Shown one piece after another: positions 1 to 9,802 of a DNA stretch of 64,000 nt. This stretch comes from Rossellomorea vietnamensis. Its GTDB lineage: Bacteria; Bacillota; Bacilli; Bacillales; Bacillaceae_B. Position 1 is the first letter of the stretch. Each line of letters starts with the position of its first letter. The DNA lies in contig NZ_LIXZ01000001.1 in NCBI RefSeq assembly GCF_001305855.1, forward strand, positions 372,001 to 436,000, given 5' to 3'. Below the pieces are notes generated by a model. That model worked only from the letters and a program-made list of their open reading frames with translations. It ran no database searches and was not told the DNA's origin. The translations under genes were made by a program, and so were the position numbers.

Positions 1-1183
1 GGAAAAGCTTCTTAAAGATGATAGGTGTGATGATACATGTAATCACGGCCACCAGAATGAGCGTTCCACTCATTTGAGGGGTGATAATTTCGATTCTTTC
101 TGCGATCTTTGCAGCAGCTATCACCAACGACAAAGTGGACGTAAGGAGAAATGCCGAAGCGATCGTCGTTTTCGTATCATACCAGTACCTCAATAAATAC
201 ACCGGGATGATCTTCGAAATGAGGAAGGCAAGAACCAGTAATGGAATGAGTAAAAGCATTTTCTTATCACTCAGTAGTGACCCAAGATCCAGCTCCACAC
301 CAATCATGACGAAAAAGATCGGGATTAAAAAGCCATATCCAAATGAATCAAGCTTATGAACCATCTCCTGATTCGGTGCAAGTAAAGATACAAGCACACC
401 GGCAAGGAAAGCCCCCAAAATGTTCTCAGCACCAACCGTCTCTGACACGGCCACCAGTAACATGATCAAGGTAAAGACCGCACGTGTACCGATCTGAACG
501 GTCCCGGTCGATAGACTTTTGATAAAAAGGTTATTCTTCAGCCTCTTTGCGAGGAAATATAATAACAGACCTACCCCAAAGAGGATCAGAAGAAGCCACA
601 TATTCCCATGTCCTTCTCCATAAAGAGAAACGAACACAGCAAGTAAGATCATGGTCACCAGGTCCGCGATGACCGCTACCAAGAGAATGATCTGTCCGAT
701 GGCACTTTTCGTGATATGTGCCTCTTTCAATGTTGGTACCACAACACCAAGGGAGATCGTGGAAATGATCAATGTCATCAAGAATGCATTGTCAATAAGT
801 CCGAACAGGACAAACAGATAAGACAAGCCCAGTGACACAAAGAAAATACCGATGAAAATGATAATGGCCAATTTCAAGCGGTTTGGTTCTTCTTTACCAC
901 TCGGCAGTACCTCTTTTTTCTTTTTCCCGCCTGAAAAAGCCGTGAAATCTATTTCAAGACCGCTCAAGAACATGAGGAAAATAAACCCCAGGGTAGAAAG
1001 TGTCTCAAGCCACATGTCCTGCTGGACGAGATTAAACCCGCTTTTTCCTATAACCAATCCCATTATAATCTCCGCGATGACGACCGGGATGAAATTCAAC
1101 TTGAATTTATGCAGCAGAATGGGAGTTAAAAAAGCTACCATGATCACGATCACAAGGGATGCAACAGATGCATGTTGTTCCAT
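1..1183 (-). CDS. CPA2-type Na+(K+)/H+ antiporter, 3' end outside window
   Basis: An open frame runs from an ATG at 1183 to the window edge without a stop, giving about 394 visible residues that are almost entirely hydrophobic helices (roughly 11-12 membrane segments). The look is that of the NhaA/KefB-like CPA2 exchangers that swap Na+ or K+ for protons across the cell membrane. A purine-rich ribosome site (GGGGGAAG) precedes the ATG. It lies 21 bp behind mgtE on the same strand, so co-transcription is likely. Its position beyond prpE and the yjb genes matches yjbQ of B. subtilis, whose product carries a C-terminal TrkA-N/RCK regulatory domain. Whether that domain exists here cannot be seen. 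The ion specificity is not decidable from sequence. Confidence 0.88.
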   Translation of the reverse strand, partial: MEQHASVASLVIVIMVAFLTPILLHKFKLNFIPVVIAEIIMGLVIGKSGFNLVQQDMWLETLSTLGFIFLMFLSGLEIDFTAFSGGKKKKEVLPSGKEEPNRLKLAIIIFIGIFFVSLGLSYLFVLFGLIDNAFLMTLIISTISLGVVVPTLKEAHITKSAIGQIILLVAVIADLVTMILLAVFVSLYGEGHGNMWLLLILFGVGLLLYFLAKRLKNNLFIKSLSTGTVQIGTRAVFTLIMLLVAVSETVGAENILGAFLAGVLVSLLAPNQEMVHKLDSFGYGFLIPIFFVMIGVELDLGSLLSDKKMLLLIPLLVLAFLISKIIPVYLLRYWYDTKTTIASAFLLTSTLSLVIAAAKIAERIEIITPQMSGTLILVAVITCIITPIIFKKLF

Positions 1184-1204
1184 TCATACTTCCCCCTCTT
1201 CTCT

Positions 1205-2602
1205 CTATATTAGGTAATTCATAAACATCGTCGCTAATCCAAGATAAATTAAAGTACTGATAATATCATTTATCGTCGTGATAAAAGGACCTGAAGCGAC
1301 GGCCGGATCTACTTTTAGCTTGTGCATCATAAGGGGCACTAATGTACCTGCGAGGGTAGCAACAAATAGTGAAATTAAGACGGAAACGCCAACAAGGATC
1401 CCTAAGAAGAATTCGCCTTTCCACACGTACACGATGATGCTGACCACTATCCCGCAAGTCGTGCCGGTGATCAGCCCTGTTCCCGCTTCACGAAAGACAA
1501 GGGACATCTTGTTTTCCTTTTCCAGGTCCCCTGTTGCAATCCCCCTTACGGCAACGGCGAGTGCCTGAGTTCCAGTATTTCCTGCCATTCCGGCAATCAG
1601 TGGGATAAACACGGCAAGGATGGCCACTTTATCCAATGTATCTTCAAACCTGCCGATGAGGCTTGCGGTGAACATTCCGAGGAATAGTAAGGCGATGAGC
1701 CATGGGAGGCGCTTCTTGGCCGCATTTATAGGGCTTCTGTCTATGGAATCCAAATCGGCGATACCGGCAAGTTTAGAGTAGTCATCGGATGCCTCTTCTT
1801 CCATGACGTCCATGATGTCATCTACCGTGATGATTCCAAGTAGATGATGTTGAAAATCAACGACGGGCAGGGCAAGGAAATCGTAATCCTTCATCTGCCG
1901 TGCGACAGCTTCCTGATCTTCGCTGACACCGACAGACATGACCCGGCCACTCATGATTTCACCGATCATCACATCATCATGGCTGATGATCAAATCTCTA
2001 AGGGATATTACCCCTACAAGCTTTTTATCATCATCCACCACATAGATATAGTAAATCGTTTCCGCATTCGGTGCTTCATTTTTCAAAATATACATGGCAG
2101 ACCTGACCGTCTGATTCTTTGAAATGGCCACGAACTCGGTGGTCATGATACTACCAGCTGTGTATTCTTCATAATGGAGCAATTCTTTAATCTCTTTAGC
2201 CGATTCATCATTCATGATCGTCAAATAACTGACAACCTGATCTTTATCCAGCTCATTCAAGACATCCACGGCGTCATCGGCATACATGTTGGAAAGCATC
2301 TCGGCTGCGTATGTAGGATTCATCTCCGCTAAGATATCCTGATAATCTTCTTCATCTATATCCAGACTTTCAAAAAGCTCCGCCATTTCTTCCGGTGAAA
2401 GATAATGATACAGCCGGCTTCGTAAGGCTTCATCTATTTTAGAGAAAAACTTTGCTTGATCATAAGAGTGTAATTGAACAAATTCTGAACGAAATAAATC
2501 CAGATCTTCTTCCTGAAGGGCTCTGATGAGAAGGTCTTCATCATACATTTCCTTTTCCTGCTTATCTCTGTCATTCTCCTGTTCTTGAGTTACCTCAGAC
2601 AT
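1205..2602 (-). CDS. mgtE: Magnesium transporter MgtE
   Basis: About 465 residues with the full MgtE order: an acidic N-terminal MgtE_N domain (about 1-130), a tandem CBS pair (about 135-255, where Mg2+ is sensed) and five C-terminal membrane helices (about 285-460) forming the Mg2+ channel. The pore segment with PLIAGMAGNTGTQ is clear. Start chosen at ATG 2602, which has GGAGGG about 8 bp upstream. An in-frame GTG at 2611 overlaps that ribosome site and is less likely. Divergent from prpE with about 220 bp between. That gap looks too short for an M-box riboswitch and I saw none. Confidence 0.96.
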   Translation of the reverse strand: MSEVTQEQENDRDKQEKEMYDEDLLIRALQEEDLDLFRSEFVQLHSYDQAKFFSKIDEALRSRLYHYLSPEEMAELFESLDIDEEDYQDILAEMNPTYAAEMLSNMYADDAVDVLNELDKDQVVSYLTIMNDESAKEIKELLHYEEYTAGSIMTTEFVAISKNQTVRSAMYILKNEAPNAETIYYIYVVDDDKKLVGVISLRDLIISHDDVMIGEIMSGRVMSVGVSEDQEAVARQMKDYDFLALPVVDFQHHLLGIITVDDIMDVMEEEASDDYSKLAGIADLDSIDRSPINAAKKRLPWLIALLFLGMFTASLIGRFEDTLDKVAILAVFIPLIAGMAGNTGTQALAVAVRGIATGDLEKENKMSLVFREAGTGLITGTTCGIVVSIIVYVWKGEFFLGILVGVSVLISLFVATLAGTLVPLMMHKLKVDPAVASGPFITTINDIISTLIYLGLATMFMNYLI

Positions 2603-2826
2603 CCAATACACCCTCCTTCATAACTTGATTGAATATAGTCGTAATAATACTAGCAAATCTCAAGACAATTGTCTCTTATGAAATCATAACCATCCATGTA
2701 TTCCTTTGCTTTAATATGTCATACTAATGCCTGACGAATAATAAATGGAGGAATTGCTGAATCATTAATATGTCATAAATTACGTGAAAAGAAAAGAAAA
2801 AAGGCAGTTAAGGGAGTGGGATTTGT

Positions 2827-3564
2827 ATGAAAATTGATATTATCGGTGATGTTCATGGCTGCTTTAACGAATTCAGAGAGTTGACGAGGAAGCTTGGGTA
2901 TGAATGGGGCGGCGGCCTTCCTGTTCACCCAGATGGAAGGAAACTTGGGTTGGTGGGTGACCTGACGGATCGGGGACATCACTCCCTGGAGACGATTTCA
3001 ACCGTATACAACCTCTATGAGAACGATACTGTTTATTATGTCCCCGGGAACCATTGCAACAAGCTTTATCGTTATTTCTTAGGAAACAACGTAAAAATCC
3101 TTCACGGTCTGGAAACTACCGTGGCGGAACTGAGTGCCCTCCCGCTAAAGGAAAGAAATCGCTATCGGGATATGTTTATTGAATTATATGAGCAATCCCC
3201 TCTATACCACGTATTGGATAAAGGTAGGCTAATCATTGCCCATGCAGGCATAAAAGAAGAACTAATCGGAAAACAATCGAACCGTGTTAAAACCTTTGTC
3301 CTTTACGGGGATATAACTGGAGAAAAGAACGATGACGGCACTCCTGTCAGAAAAGACTGGGCACGTGACTATCAAGGGGAAGCATGGATCGTATACGGCC
3401 ACACCCCGGTAAAAGAAGCGCGCCTCTTAAATAAAACGGTCAACATCGATACGGGGGCCGTGTTTGGCGGTATGCTATCTGCATTTAGATACCCTGAAAA
3501 AGAAGTAGTGAGTGTAGCATCAAGCATGCCTTTCGTGGCGGAGAAGTTCCGGGAAGTTGAATGA
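2827..3564 (+). CDS. prpE: Bis(5'-nucleosyl)-tetraphosphatase PrpE (PPP-family phosphoesterase)
   Basis: A 245-residue calcineurin-like phosphoesterase. The metal-binding signature is intact: GDVHG at 7-11, GDLTDRG at 44-50 and GNHCN at 74-78, with later histidines in HAGI and YGHTPV. The GNHC variant of the usual GNHD/E motif is typical of PrpE of Bacillus, an Ap4A-type hydrolase also studied as a spore-associated phosphatase. The length agrees with B. subtilis PrpE. It converges on the pseudouridine synthase gene, with a shared hairpin in between. Confidence 0.95.
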   Translation: MKIDIIGDVHGCFNEFRELTRKLGYEWGGGLPVHPDGRKLGLVGDLTDRGHHSLETISTVYNLYENDTVYYVPGNHCNKLYRYFLGNNVKILHGLETTVAELSALPLKERNRYRDMFIELYEQSPLYHVLDKGRLIIAHAGIKEELIGKQSNRVKTFVLYGDITGEKNDDGTPVRKDWARDYQGEAWIVYGHTPVKEARLLNKTVNIDTGAVFGGMLSAFRYPEKEVVSVASSMPFVAEKFREVE

Positions 3565-3590
3565 GTTTTCTTGCGGGAGATAGCATGAAA

Positions 3591-3627
3591 AAGAGATCCC
3601 GCTCAGTCTAACTGAGCGGAATCTCTT
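3591..3627. terminator. Hairpin between prpE and the convergent pseudouridine synthase gene
   Basis: The arms AAGAGATCCCGCTCAGT and ACTGAGCGGAATCTCTT pair with one mismatch, around a 3-nt loop. The hairpin overlaps the last codons of the minus-strand gene (stop at 3603-3605). It could serve both converging genes, but U-tracts are weak on both sides. Confidence 0.6.
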
Positions 3628-4514
3628 TGCCTATCAAGCAGCATCCTCATATCATCGGGCAAAGGGCATTCCAAGTCCATCCATTCTTTCATGATGGGAT
3701 GGAAAAAGTGCAGTCTTTTACAATGAAGGGCCTGTCTGCCGATCAGCCCTACACTTCCTCCGTATAAATCATCTCCTGCAAGAGGATGGCCTATGAAGGA
3801 AAGATGAACACGGATCTGATGGGTTCTGCCTGTTCCGAGCTTCAACGCAAGGTGTACAAATTCAGGAAACTGATCTTCCACCCTGTAATGAGTCAGGGCA
3901 TATTGTCCATCTGACCGTACTTCCCTTTCAATGATACTGTCAGATTTCCTTCCAATCGGCTCCTCTATCGAACCGTATCCATTCATCAACCCTTCAGCGA
4001 AGGCTTCATATGTCCGATTGATTTCCCTCCCCTTCTGCTGAAGGCTGAACAGGTGATGGACGTGGCGGTGTTTTGCCACCAGGACGAGGCCTGATGTGTC
4101 TTTATCCAATCGGGTGACGATGTGTACCGTTGAAGCGAGGTCCATTTGATTGAAGTATCCTAATATCGCATTCGCAAGACTTCCCGTCGGCTCTTCTTTC
4201 GTGGGGATCGTTTTCATCCCCCATGGTTTGTCCACAACGAGCACATCATCATCTTCATATACGATTGAGAGAGGAATCCTGTCCGCCACCAGTGTTTCAC
4301 TCGCTTTTTCTTCAGGAAATCTCACCTCAAGGATATCTCCTCCAGTAAGTGGATGCCGGACATTTTCTTCTTTTCCATTGATGGTGATCCTTCCTCCGTC
4401 AAACTTGACTGCCGTCAATGTACGCTTTGACAATTGCTGATCGATCAGGAACTCTCTCATCAGCTTCCCTTCATAGCTTGACGGGATGCACCACTTTAGC
4501 GTATATCCCTTCAC
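3603..4514 (-). CDS. yjbO: RluD/RluA-family pseudouridine synthase (YjbO)
   Basis: 303 residues, with an N-terminal S4-like RNA-binding part (about 20-80) and the RluA catalytic domain. The catalytic motif RLDKDTSG holds the active-site aspartate, and the later GRTHQIRVH motif is also present. The enzyme isomerises uridine to pseudouridine in rRNA or tRNA; the exact site cannot be told from sequence. It starts with GTG at 4514 behind GGGGAATGG, 14 bp after the nadK stop, as the last gene of a yjbL-yjbM-nadK-yjbO run. Confidence 0.94.
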   Translation of the reverse strand: MKGYTLKWCIPSSYEGKLMREFLIDQQLSKRTLTAVKFDGGRITINGKEENVRHPLTGGDILEVRFPEEKASETLVADRIPLSIVYEDDDVLVVDKPWGMKTIPTKEEPTGSLANAILGYFNQMDLASTVHIVTRLDKDTSGLVLVAKHRHVHHLFSLQQKGREINRTYEAFAEGLMNGYGSIEEPIGRKSDSIIEREVRSDGQYALTHYRVEDQFPEFVHLALKLGTGRTHQIRVHLSFIGHPLAGDDLYGGSVGLIGRQALHCKRLHFFHPIMKEWMDLECPLPDDMRMLLDRQRDSAQLD

Positions 4515-4528
4515 CTTACCATTCCCCG

Positions 4529-5326
4529 TTATTCATCCGCTACAAATGAATCATGCACCCGTTTCCAGAACGGGAAAGGACGGAAGCGTGCAAAGCGGAT
4601 CTTCTCATCTGCGACACGATATTGAATGCTTTTCACGTCTTTATGAAGGAGGGAAAGATGATCGATTGTCACCAGGAAATCCGGTCCATTCACAGGCTTC
4701 AGCATGCATGTATGATGTGCAGGTAAAATGAGCGGCGATCCGATGGTTCGGAATACCCGATTATTGATGGAAGCCATTTCAGCGAATTGGATGGCGGGTA
4801 AAGACGGGTGAATGATCGCCCCTCCCAATGCCTTATTATAAGCCGTACTGCCTGAAGGAGTGGACAGGCATAGTCCATCCCCCCTGAACCGTTCAAAATG
4901 CTGCCCCCGGATTTCCACATCCATCACCAGGGTCCCTTCGACGCTTTTGACCGTTGATTCATTCAATGCTAGATAACGGGTTTCTTTCCCACCGTGCTGA
5001 TAGCGGATAATCGTTTCCAGTAGTGGGTACTCAATAATCTGATATGGTGTCTTGGCGATGGCAATGACAAGTTTCTCAATTTCTTCAGGCACCCAGTCAG
5101 CATAAAAGCCGAGGTGACCCGTATGTACACCCACAAAAGCCGTCTTATCAAGTCTTGATCTATATCGGTGAAAAGCATATAGAAGTGTGCCGTCCCCACC
5201 GACTGAAATGACGATATCGGGTTGATCGTCATCATAGATCAGGTTGAAATCCTGGAGATATGTTCTCATTTTATGCATCAGTGTATTAGACTTTGAATCA
5301 CCTTTTGATGTAATTGCGAACTTCAT
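4529..5326 (-). CDS. nadK: NAD kinase
   Basis: 265 residues, the usual length of the short Gram-positive NAD kinases (PpnKA). The diphosphate-binding motif GGDGT is at 43-47 and the conserved [14 protein letters not shown] stretch sits mid-protein. It phosphorylates NAD to NADP in the cytosol. A GAGGGGG site precedes the start. It lies immediately downstream of the small alarmone synthetase gene, with less than 20 bp between, in the same order as B. subtilis yjbM-yjbN. Confidence 0.96.
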   Translation of the reverse strand: MKFAITSKGDSKSNTLMHKMRTYLQDFNLIYDDDQPDIVISVGGDGTLLYAFHRYRSRLDKTAFVGVHTGHLGFYADWVPEEIEKLVIAIAKTPYQIIEYPLLETIIRYQHGGKETRYLALNESTVKSVEGTLVMDVEIRGQHFERFRGDGLCLSTPSGSTAYNKALGGAIIHPSLPAIQFAEMASINNRVFRTIGSPLILPAHHTCMLKPVNGPDFLVTIDHLSLLHKDVKSIQYRVADEKIRFARFRPFPFWKRVHDSFVADE

Positions 5327-5343
5327 TCATTTACCCCCTCAAG

Positions 5344-5994
5344 TCACTGTTGTTTACGTTCAGAGCCACGCTGGTCTTTTTCCTTTTTGTTTGTGAAAAT
5401 GACCTGGGCTTCCTGGATTTCTTCACGGATCAAACTCATCTCTTCATCCAGTCTGAATGCCGCTTCGGCAGCACTTTGCAGACGGTGACGGATCTGTTCA
5501 GGAATTTGTCCACTGTACTTATAATTCAACGAATGTTCGATCGTAGCCCAGAAATTCATTGAAAGTGTACGGATTTGAATTTCTACCAGGATGTTCTTTT
5601 CACCGTGAATCGTTTGTACCGGATAGTCGATGACGACATGATAAGAACGGTATCCGCTTTGTTTCTTATGGGTCACATAGTCTCTTTCTTCAATAATCGT
5701 AAAATCTTTGCGCCCGCGGAGTTTTTCCACCACCACATGGATATCCTCTACAAACTGACACATCATTCTTAGTCCTGCGATGTCCTGCAATTCAGTTCCA
5801 ATGTTGGACAGCTTGATTCCTTTTTGATTGGCTTTATCAAGGATACTCGCGATCGGTTTCACTCTGCCAGTCACGAATTCAATGGGGGAATGAGTGTTAT
5901 GAAGTTCATATTCTCCCCTCATCCCCTTAAGCTTAATCTTTAATTCATCAACCGCCTGCTTGTAGGGAGCCAAAAATTGTTCCCAGTGATTCAT
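5344..5994 (-). CDS. relQ: Small alarmone synthetase (GTP pyrophosphokinase, YjbM/RelQ type)
   Basis: 216 residues from ATG 5994, which has AGGTGAGGGG directly upstream; ten extra in-frame upstream codons lack such a site. It contains only the RelA/SpoT synthetase domain: SPIEFVTGRVK near the N-terminus, DIAGLRMMCQF, GYRSYHVV and VEIQIRTLSMNFWATIEHSLNYKY. It lacks hydrolase, TGS and ACT domains. SAS1 enzymes of this type form tetramers and make ppGpp/pppGpp or pGpp. The genetic link with nadK is conserved across Bacillaceae. Confidence 0.95.
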   Translation of the reverse strand: MNHWEQFLAPYKQAVDELKIKLKGMRGEYELHNTHSPIEFVTGRVKPIASILDKANQKGIKLSNIGTELQDIAGLRMMCQFVEDIHVVVEKLRGRKDFTIIEERDYVTHKKQSGYRSYHVVIDYPVQTIHGEKNILVEIQIRTLSMNFWATIEHSLNYKYSGQIPEQIRHRLQSAAEAAFRLDEEMSLIREEIQEAQVIFTNKKEKDQRGSERKQQ

Positions 5995-6013
5995 TCCCCT
6001 CACCTCTAAACGC

Positions 6014-6388
6014 CTACTTTTCAAGAAATACGTTCTCTACCTTTATAACCATTTCGTCACCGTAGTTCCCGTTTCCTTCTATATTATCTATGAGATAGTC
6101 AAGCTCTTCCGTGAATTGATCTAATTCCAGTGAATACTTTTCACTTTCCGCCACGACTGCCGCTTTTTCTTTAAGAGCTTTTTTTAATTCCGGCCAGATT
6201 GATTCTTCCAAATATAAGTATACATATTCCTCTTCATTTTCAGCTAAGTAAACGAAAGCATAGCGATCGGAGTCTGCAATGATCTGACCGGCAGCAGTCG
6301 TACCTTCTAAGAGTTCCGACTGGTCCGTATGTAAATATAATGTTCCGTTTTCATATGTTGTGTGGTTAAATTGAACAATTTTCCTCAT
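6014..6388 (-). CDS. yjbL: YjbL-like protein of unknown function
   Basis: About 124 acidic residues, with no membrane segment or catalytic motif I recognise. The position, directly upstream of the small alarmone synthetase gene, matches yjbL of B. subtilis. The start is uncertain: ATG 6388 has GGAAGG about 12 bp upstream, while ATGs at 6400 and 6415 have worse spacing. Its promoter region lies divergent from the CYTH gene. No function is proposed. Confidence 0.8.
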   Translation of the reverse strand: MRKIVQFNHTTYENGTLYLHTDQSELLEGTTAAGQIIADSDRYAFVYLAENEEEYVYLYLEESIWPELKKALKEKAAVVAESEKYSLELDQFTEELDYLIDNIEGNGNYGDEMVIKVENVFLEK

Positions 6389-6516
6389 GCTTTTCTTCAT
6401 CCTTCCATTAAACAATCAGTATCATTTTAACATAAGAAAACCATTTCATCTAAATATTGAAGTTCCCTTTTATTAAAGAGATAATAGAGGAAGTATGCAA
6501 GGAAAGGATGCTTGTA

Positions 6517-7104
6517 ATGGCACAGGAAATAGAAATTGAATTTAAGAATCTAGTAACAAAAGACGAATTCACTATATTGACTTCACATTTTCATATAAAT
6601 GAGGAAGATTTCATTTCTCAGGATAATCATTATTTCGATACACCGGATTATCAATTAAAGGAAAAGCAGTCTGCCCTCCGGATCCGGGAGAAAGACGGGA
6701 GGTATACGTTAACGTTAAAGACCCCGTTAAAAGAAGATCTCCTGGAGACGAATCAATCCTTATCTAAAAATCAATCAGATTCCCTTTTACAGGATGGGCT
6801 GTTCCCAGAAGGAGAAGTGAGAGATGTGCTGATCTCCCTTTCCATTCCTTATGAATCCCTGCAACACTTCGGGACACTCACAACCAGCAGGGCGGAAATC
6901 CCTTATAGGAATGGCCTGCTTGTTTTCGACCAGAGCTCTTACCTGAAAAGAGAAGATTATGAGCTCGAATATGAAGTGAAAGAACGTACATCAGGTGAAG
7001 CGATATTCTTGGAATTACTCAAGCAGCATAAGATTCCACTTCGTCAGACAGATAATAAAATCAAACGTTTTTACTTGGAGAAATTAAAACAGGACCGATC
7101 ATGA
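6517..7104 (+). CDS. yjbK: CYTH-domain protein (YjbK)
   Basis: 195 residues from ATG 6517, preceded by GGAAAGGATG. The N-terminal EIEIEFKN is the ExExK signature of CYTH/triphosphate tunnel enzymes. The basic and acidic tunnel residues follow (ALRIREKDGRYTLTLK, later YELEYEVKE and NKIKRFY). Members bind or hydrolyse triphosphate compounds with divalent metals. The substrate of the YjbK branch is not known to me. Its neighbourhood with an alarmone synthetase is conserved and suggestive only. Confidence 0.9.
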   Translation: MAQEIEIEFKNLVTKDEFTILTSHFHINEEDFISQDNHYFDTPDYQLKEKQSALRIREKDGRYTLTLKTPLKEDLLETNQSLSKNQSDSLLQDGLFPEGEVRDVLISLSIPYESLQHFGTLTTSRAEIPYRNGLLVFDQSSYLKREDYELEYEVKERTSGEAIFLELLKQHKIPLRQTDNKIKRFYLEKLKQDRS

Positions 7105-7151
7105 CCGATATAGAATAGGAATAAGTGTTATATCGAAGGGGAGTCAAACAT

Positions 7152-7793
7152 ATGAATGTTCAACAGTTGAAAACGATGATGGAGCTTCAAGCCTTGAACA
7201 GTCTGGGTTCAATATCTTCTATCCAGGATACAGCCGGTCAATCCAATGATTTGTTTCAACAATTATTAACTCAAGCCCTGCAACCAAGGCAACAAAATAT
7301 AGATTTGAATCAAACACTTGGAGCCGTGAATGGGGCCCTTCTATCCCAATCTTACCTACCGGCTCCTATGAACACCCACCCCCTTGCGTCTTTAAACAAT
7401 TCGAACAGGGATGCACCGCAGGAAATCAATGAAATCATCAGCCGTGCAGCAGATCACTACAATATGCCAAAAAAATTGATTCAAGCCGTCATTAAACAGG
7501 AGTCCAATTTCAACCCGGATGCCGTCAGTCCTGCAGGCGCCACAGGATTGATGCAGCTCATGCCGAGCACCGCACGCGGGCTTGGGGTAAACAACATATT
7601 CGATCCTGAACAGAATGTATTTGCAGGCACCAAATACTTAAAACAAATGCTCGATAAGTACAATGGGGACATCCACCTTGCACTGGCAGCCTACAATGCA
7701 GGTCCCGGAAACGTTGATAAATACAACGGTATCCCACCGTTCAAAGAAACCACTTCCTATGTAAAAAAAGTGACGGATCGCTATTTTGCCTAA
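7152..7793 (+). CDS. yjbJ: Lytic transglycosylase, SLT domain (YjbJ)
   Basis: 213 residues from ATG 7152 with GAAGGGGAG upstream. The first 100 residues are low-complexity and Gln/Leu/Asn-rich, without a clear signal peptide. The C-terminal half is an SLT lysozyme-like domain with the catalytic glutamate in KQESNF, then [10 protein letters not shown] and AYNAGPGNV. Such enzymes cleave peptidoglycan to 1,6-anhydromuropeptides. Export without a classical signal peptide is typical for this Bacillus subgroup but is unexplained by the sequence. Confidence 0.92.
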   Translation: MNVQQLKTMMELQALNSLGSISSIQDTAGQSNDLFQQLLTQALQPRQQNIDLNQTLGAVNGALLSQSYLPAPMNTHPLASLNNSNRDAPQEINEIISRAADHYNMPKKLIQAVIKQESNFNPDAVSPAGATGLMQLMPSTARGLGVNNIFDPEQNVFAGTKYLKQMLDKYNGDIHLALAAYNAGPGNVDKYNGIPPFKETTSYVKKVTDRYFA

Positions 7794-7813
7794 CGATCCC
7801 GCCATCAATCAAT

Positions 7814-7848
7814 CAATCAGGCCGCTCGTTTTGAGGCCTGATTTTTTT
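7814..7848 (+). terminator. Rho-independent terminator after the lytic transglycosylase gene
   Basis: The arms AATCAGGCC and GGCCTGATT enclose an 11-nt loop and are followed by a run of T. The position 20 bp behind the stop fits. Confidence 0.9.
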
Positions 7849-8045
7849 GATTACAGAATAGTCCAATCTACCCTCGTTGATTCTTCAGCCGTAATTCCCA
7901 CTATTTCATGGAATTTGGGGATAGAGTGACAAAAGCAGGCTACACTAATTTAGGAATAATCAGTTGGTGTAAGGCGATTTGTTTGAGATATGAAGGAATG
8001 CTTGCTAGAATGAACATACAATCTAAGGAAAAAGGAGTCATTCTT

Positions 8046-8447
8046 ATGGTCGAGAAACCACAATTGCCTTATAATCTTATCGGCGAAAAGAAACTCTCCA
8101 TGCTCGTTGAAGCCTTTTATAATAGAGTATCAAATCATCCTGAGTTAGCACCGATCTTTCCGGATGATTTAACCGAGACAGCTCGTAAACAGAAACAATT
8201 CCTAACTCAATATTTAGGTGGACCGGCTCTTTATACAGAAGAACACGGACACCCCATGCTGCGTGCAAGGCATCTCCCCTTTCCCATCACAGAGTCACGG
8301 GCAAAGGCTTGGTTAAGCTGTATGCACGACGCAATGGATGAGGTCAACCTAGAGGGTCCTGTAAGGGATGACTTTTTTCACAGACTCGTATTAACCGCCC
8401 ATCATATGGTGAATACTGAAACACCTAAGGGTTCTTCCATTGACTAG
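8046..8447 (+). CDS. yjbI: Truncated haemoglobin (group II, YjbI)
   Basis: 133 residues starting at ATG 8046, which follows AAGGAAAAAGGAG; the longer open frame upstream has no ribosome site. Group II truncated-globin features are seen: YNLIGEKKLSMLVEAFY, then RARHLPFPI with the proximal histidine, and a trailing WLSCMHDAMDE. It binds haem and O2. In B. subtilis yjbI and yjbH (spxH) form one operon, as here, where the two reading frames overlap by 8 bp. That context ties it to thiol/oxidative stress, although its biochemical role is not settled. Confidence 0.94.
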   Translation: MVEKPQLPYNLIGEKKLSMLVEAFYNRVSNHPELAPIFPDDLTETARKQKQFLTQYLGGPALYTEEHGHPMLRARHLPFPITESRAKAWLSCMHDAMDEVNLEGPVRDDFFHRLVLTAHHMVNTETPKGSSID

Positions 8448-9306
8448 AACAAATAGCTGGCATCACCTTAAAGGGTGTGGGCGTGAAAAGAAACCTCTGG
8501 AAATATATATGTTTATTGACCCTCTTTGCCCGGAATGCTGGGCCCTTGAACCTATCTTAAAGAAGTTGCACATTGAGTATGGACAATACTTCCGTATTCG
8601 CTATATTTTAAGCGGACAGCTCGCCTCCTTAAACCTTGCGACGAAACGGAAGAAGGAAGATTTGGCACAGCAATGGGATAAAACAGCGAGTCGCTCCGGC
8701 ATGTCCTGTGATGGGAGCCTATGGATCGAGAATCCTATTGATTCACCCTATCTTGCTTCATTCGCCATTAAAGCGGCAGAGCTTCAAGGAAAACACTCAG
8801 GGATCCGCTTTTTACGTTTTTTACAAGAGCGATTATTCCTGCAGAAACAAGACATCTCGAATATCGAGGTACTGAAGGAATGCGCACAGGCAGCCAAGCT
8901 TGATCTCACAGAATTCATGAACGATATTAACTCTTCTTCCGCATCCAAAGCTTTTCAATGCGATGTCAAGATCACATCTGAGATGGAAGTGGAGGAAATT
9001 CCGACGCTTGTCTTCTTCAATGAAAACATTGAAGATGAGGGACTAAAGATTACAGGATTGTATTCCTATGAGGTTTATGTACACATCATTGAAGAAATGC
9101 TTGCAACAAAGCCAGAAAAGCAGCCATTGCCTCCACTGGATGTGTTCATGAAGTATTATCGGGTGGTCGCCTCGAAAGAAATAGCTGTTGTGTACGATCT
9201 ATCGGTAGAAGAAGTCGAGAAACAAATGAAGAAATGGACACTTCAGCAAAAAGTAAAAAAGCTCCCTGCAAAGCACGGAACCTTTTGGAAATATATCAGT
9301 CAATAA
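8440..9306 (+). CDS. spxH: SpxH/YjbH, adaptor for ClpXP degradation of Spx
   Basis: 288 residues of the DsbA-like thioredoxin-fold family, with a CPEC motif at 30-33 and a His/Cys-rich N-terminus (HHLKGC). SpxH binds Spx and hands it to ClpXP; in B. subtilis it aggregates or releases Zn2+ under stress and stabilises Spx. The start is TTG 8440 with AAGGG upstream. It overlaps the globin gene by 8 bp, which suggests translational coupling. Its substrate gene spx lies about 6.5 kb downstream on the opposite strand. Confidence 0.95.
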   Translation: MTRTNSWHHLKGCGREKKPLEIYMFIDPLCPECWALEPILKKLHIEYGQYFRIRYILSGQLASLNLATKRKKEDLAQQWDKTASRSGMSCDGSLWIENPIDSPYLASFAIKAAELQGKHSGIRFLRFLQERLFLQKQDISNIEVLKECAQAAKLDLTEFMNDINSSSASKAFQCDVKITSEMEVEEIPTLVFFNENIEDEGLKITGLYSYEVYVHIIEEMLATKPEKQPLPPLDVFMKYYRVVASKEIAVVYDLSVEEVEKQMKKWTLQQKVKKLPAKHGTFWKYISQ

Positions 9307-9344
9307 TTATTTTAATATAGTTAAACTGCCTTATAAACAAGAAA

Positions 9345-9375
9345 AGCCGATGTTGTTTCCAACATCGGTTTTTCA
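9345..9375 (+). terminator. Rho-independent terminator after spxH
   Basis: The arms CCGATGTTG and CAACATCGG pair perfectly around TTTC, followed by TTTTTC. Confidence 0.9.
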
Positions 9376-9586
9376 ATACGAACAAAGGGGATGGGAGAAA
9401 TTTTTCACGGTCAAACAAAGGGGTATATGTTTGCTTGTGATCAACTTCACAGTGATAATATATCATGTATCCACTTGTATTGGCAAGTTGTTTGTATGGT
9501 ATTTCACAATATTGTCAAAATCGATACATGTTCTCCATTTCCTCTTCATATACATGGTTATAAGACAACTTACGGAGGGAATGGCT

Positions 9587-9775
9587 ATGCTCGCAAAAAT
9601 GAAATATGGAATCCTCCTTCTATTGATTGTAATCAGCTTCTTCATAAATATCCTCGGGCTTATGCACCTGATCCCAGTTTATATCACATCACCCATACTC
9701 TTCCTCTCCCTCCTCCTCTTCTTCCACTCACTCGGTAACCGTAACCGCTTCAGGGGCTTCAAATCGATGAAATGA
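9587..9775 (+). CDS. Small two-helix membrane protein between spxH and pepF
   Basis: 62 residues from ATG 9587, with GGAGG 8 bp upstream. Two hydrophobic stretches (about 8-27 and 31-50) are followed by a basic tail (NRNRFRGFK), so the protein likely spans the membrane twice. A gene of similar size and place (yizD) occurs in B. subtilis; I infer equivalence from position only. Longer readings of the same frame lack a ribosome site. Function unknown. The preceding 9376-9586 holds no other gene I can support. Confidence 0.65.
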   Translation: MLAKMKYGILLLLIVISFFINILGLMHLIPVYITSPILFLSLLLFFHSLGNRNRFRGFKSMK

Positions 9776-9802
9776 GGGACGGACCTTTAAGATCAAATAA
9801 AA

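Noticed and set aside
852-1217. 121-codon plus-strand frame
   Set aside because: It is antisense to the clearly coding antiporter and lacks a ribosome site.
2612-2826. M-box magnesium riboswitch before mgtE
   Set aside because: The divergent gap is only about 215 bp and I saw no terminator hairpin or conserved M-box core.
9391-9738. 115-codon frame overlapping the small membrane protein gene
   Set aside because: Composition is random-like; the other frame has a good ribosome site and two helices.
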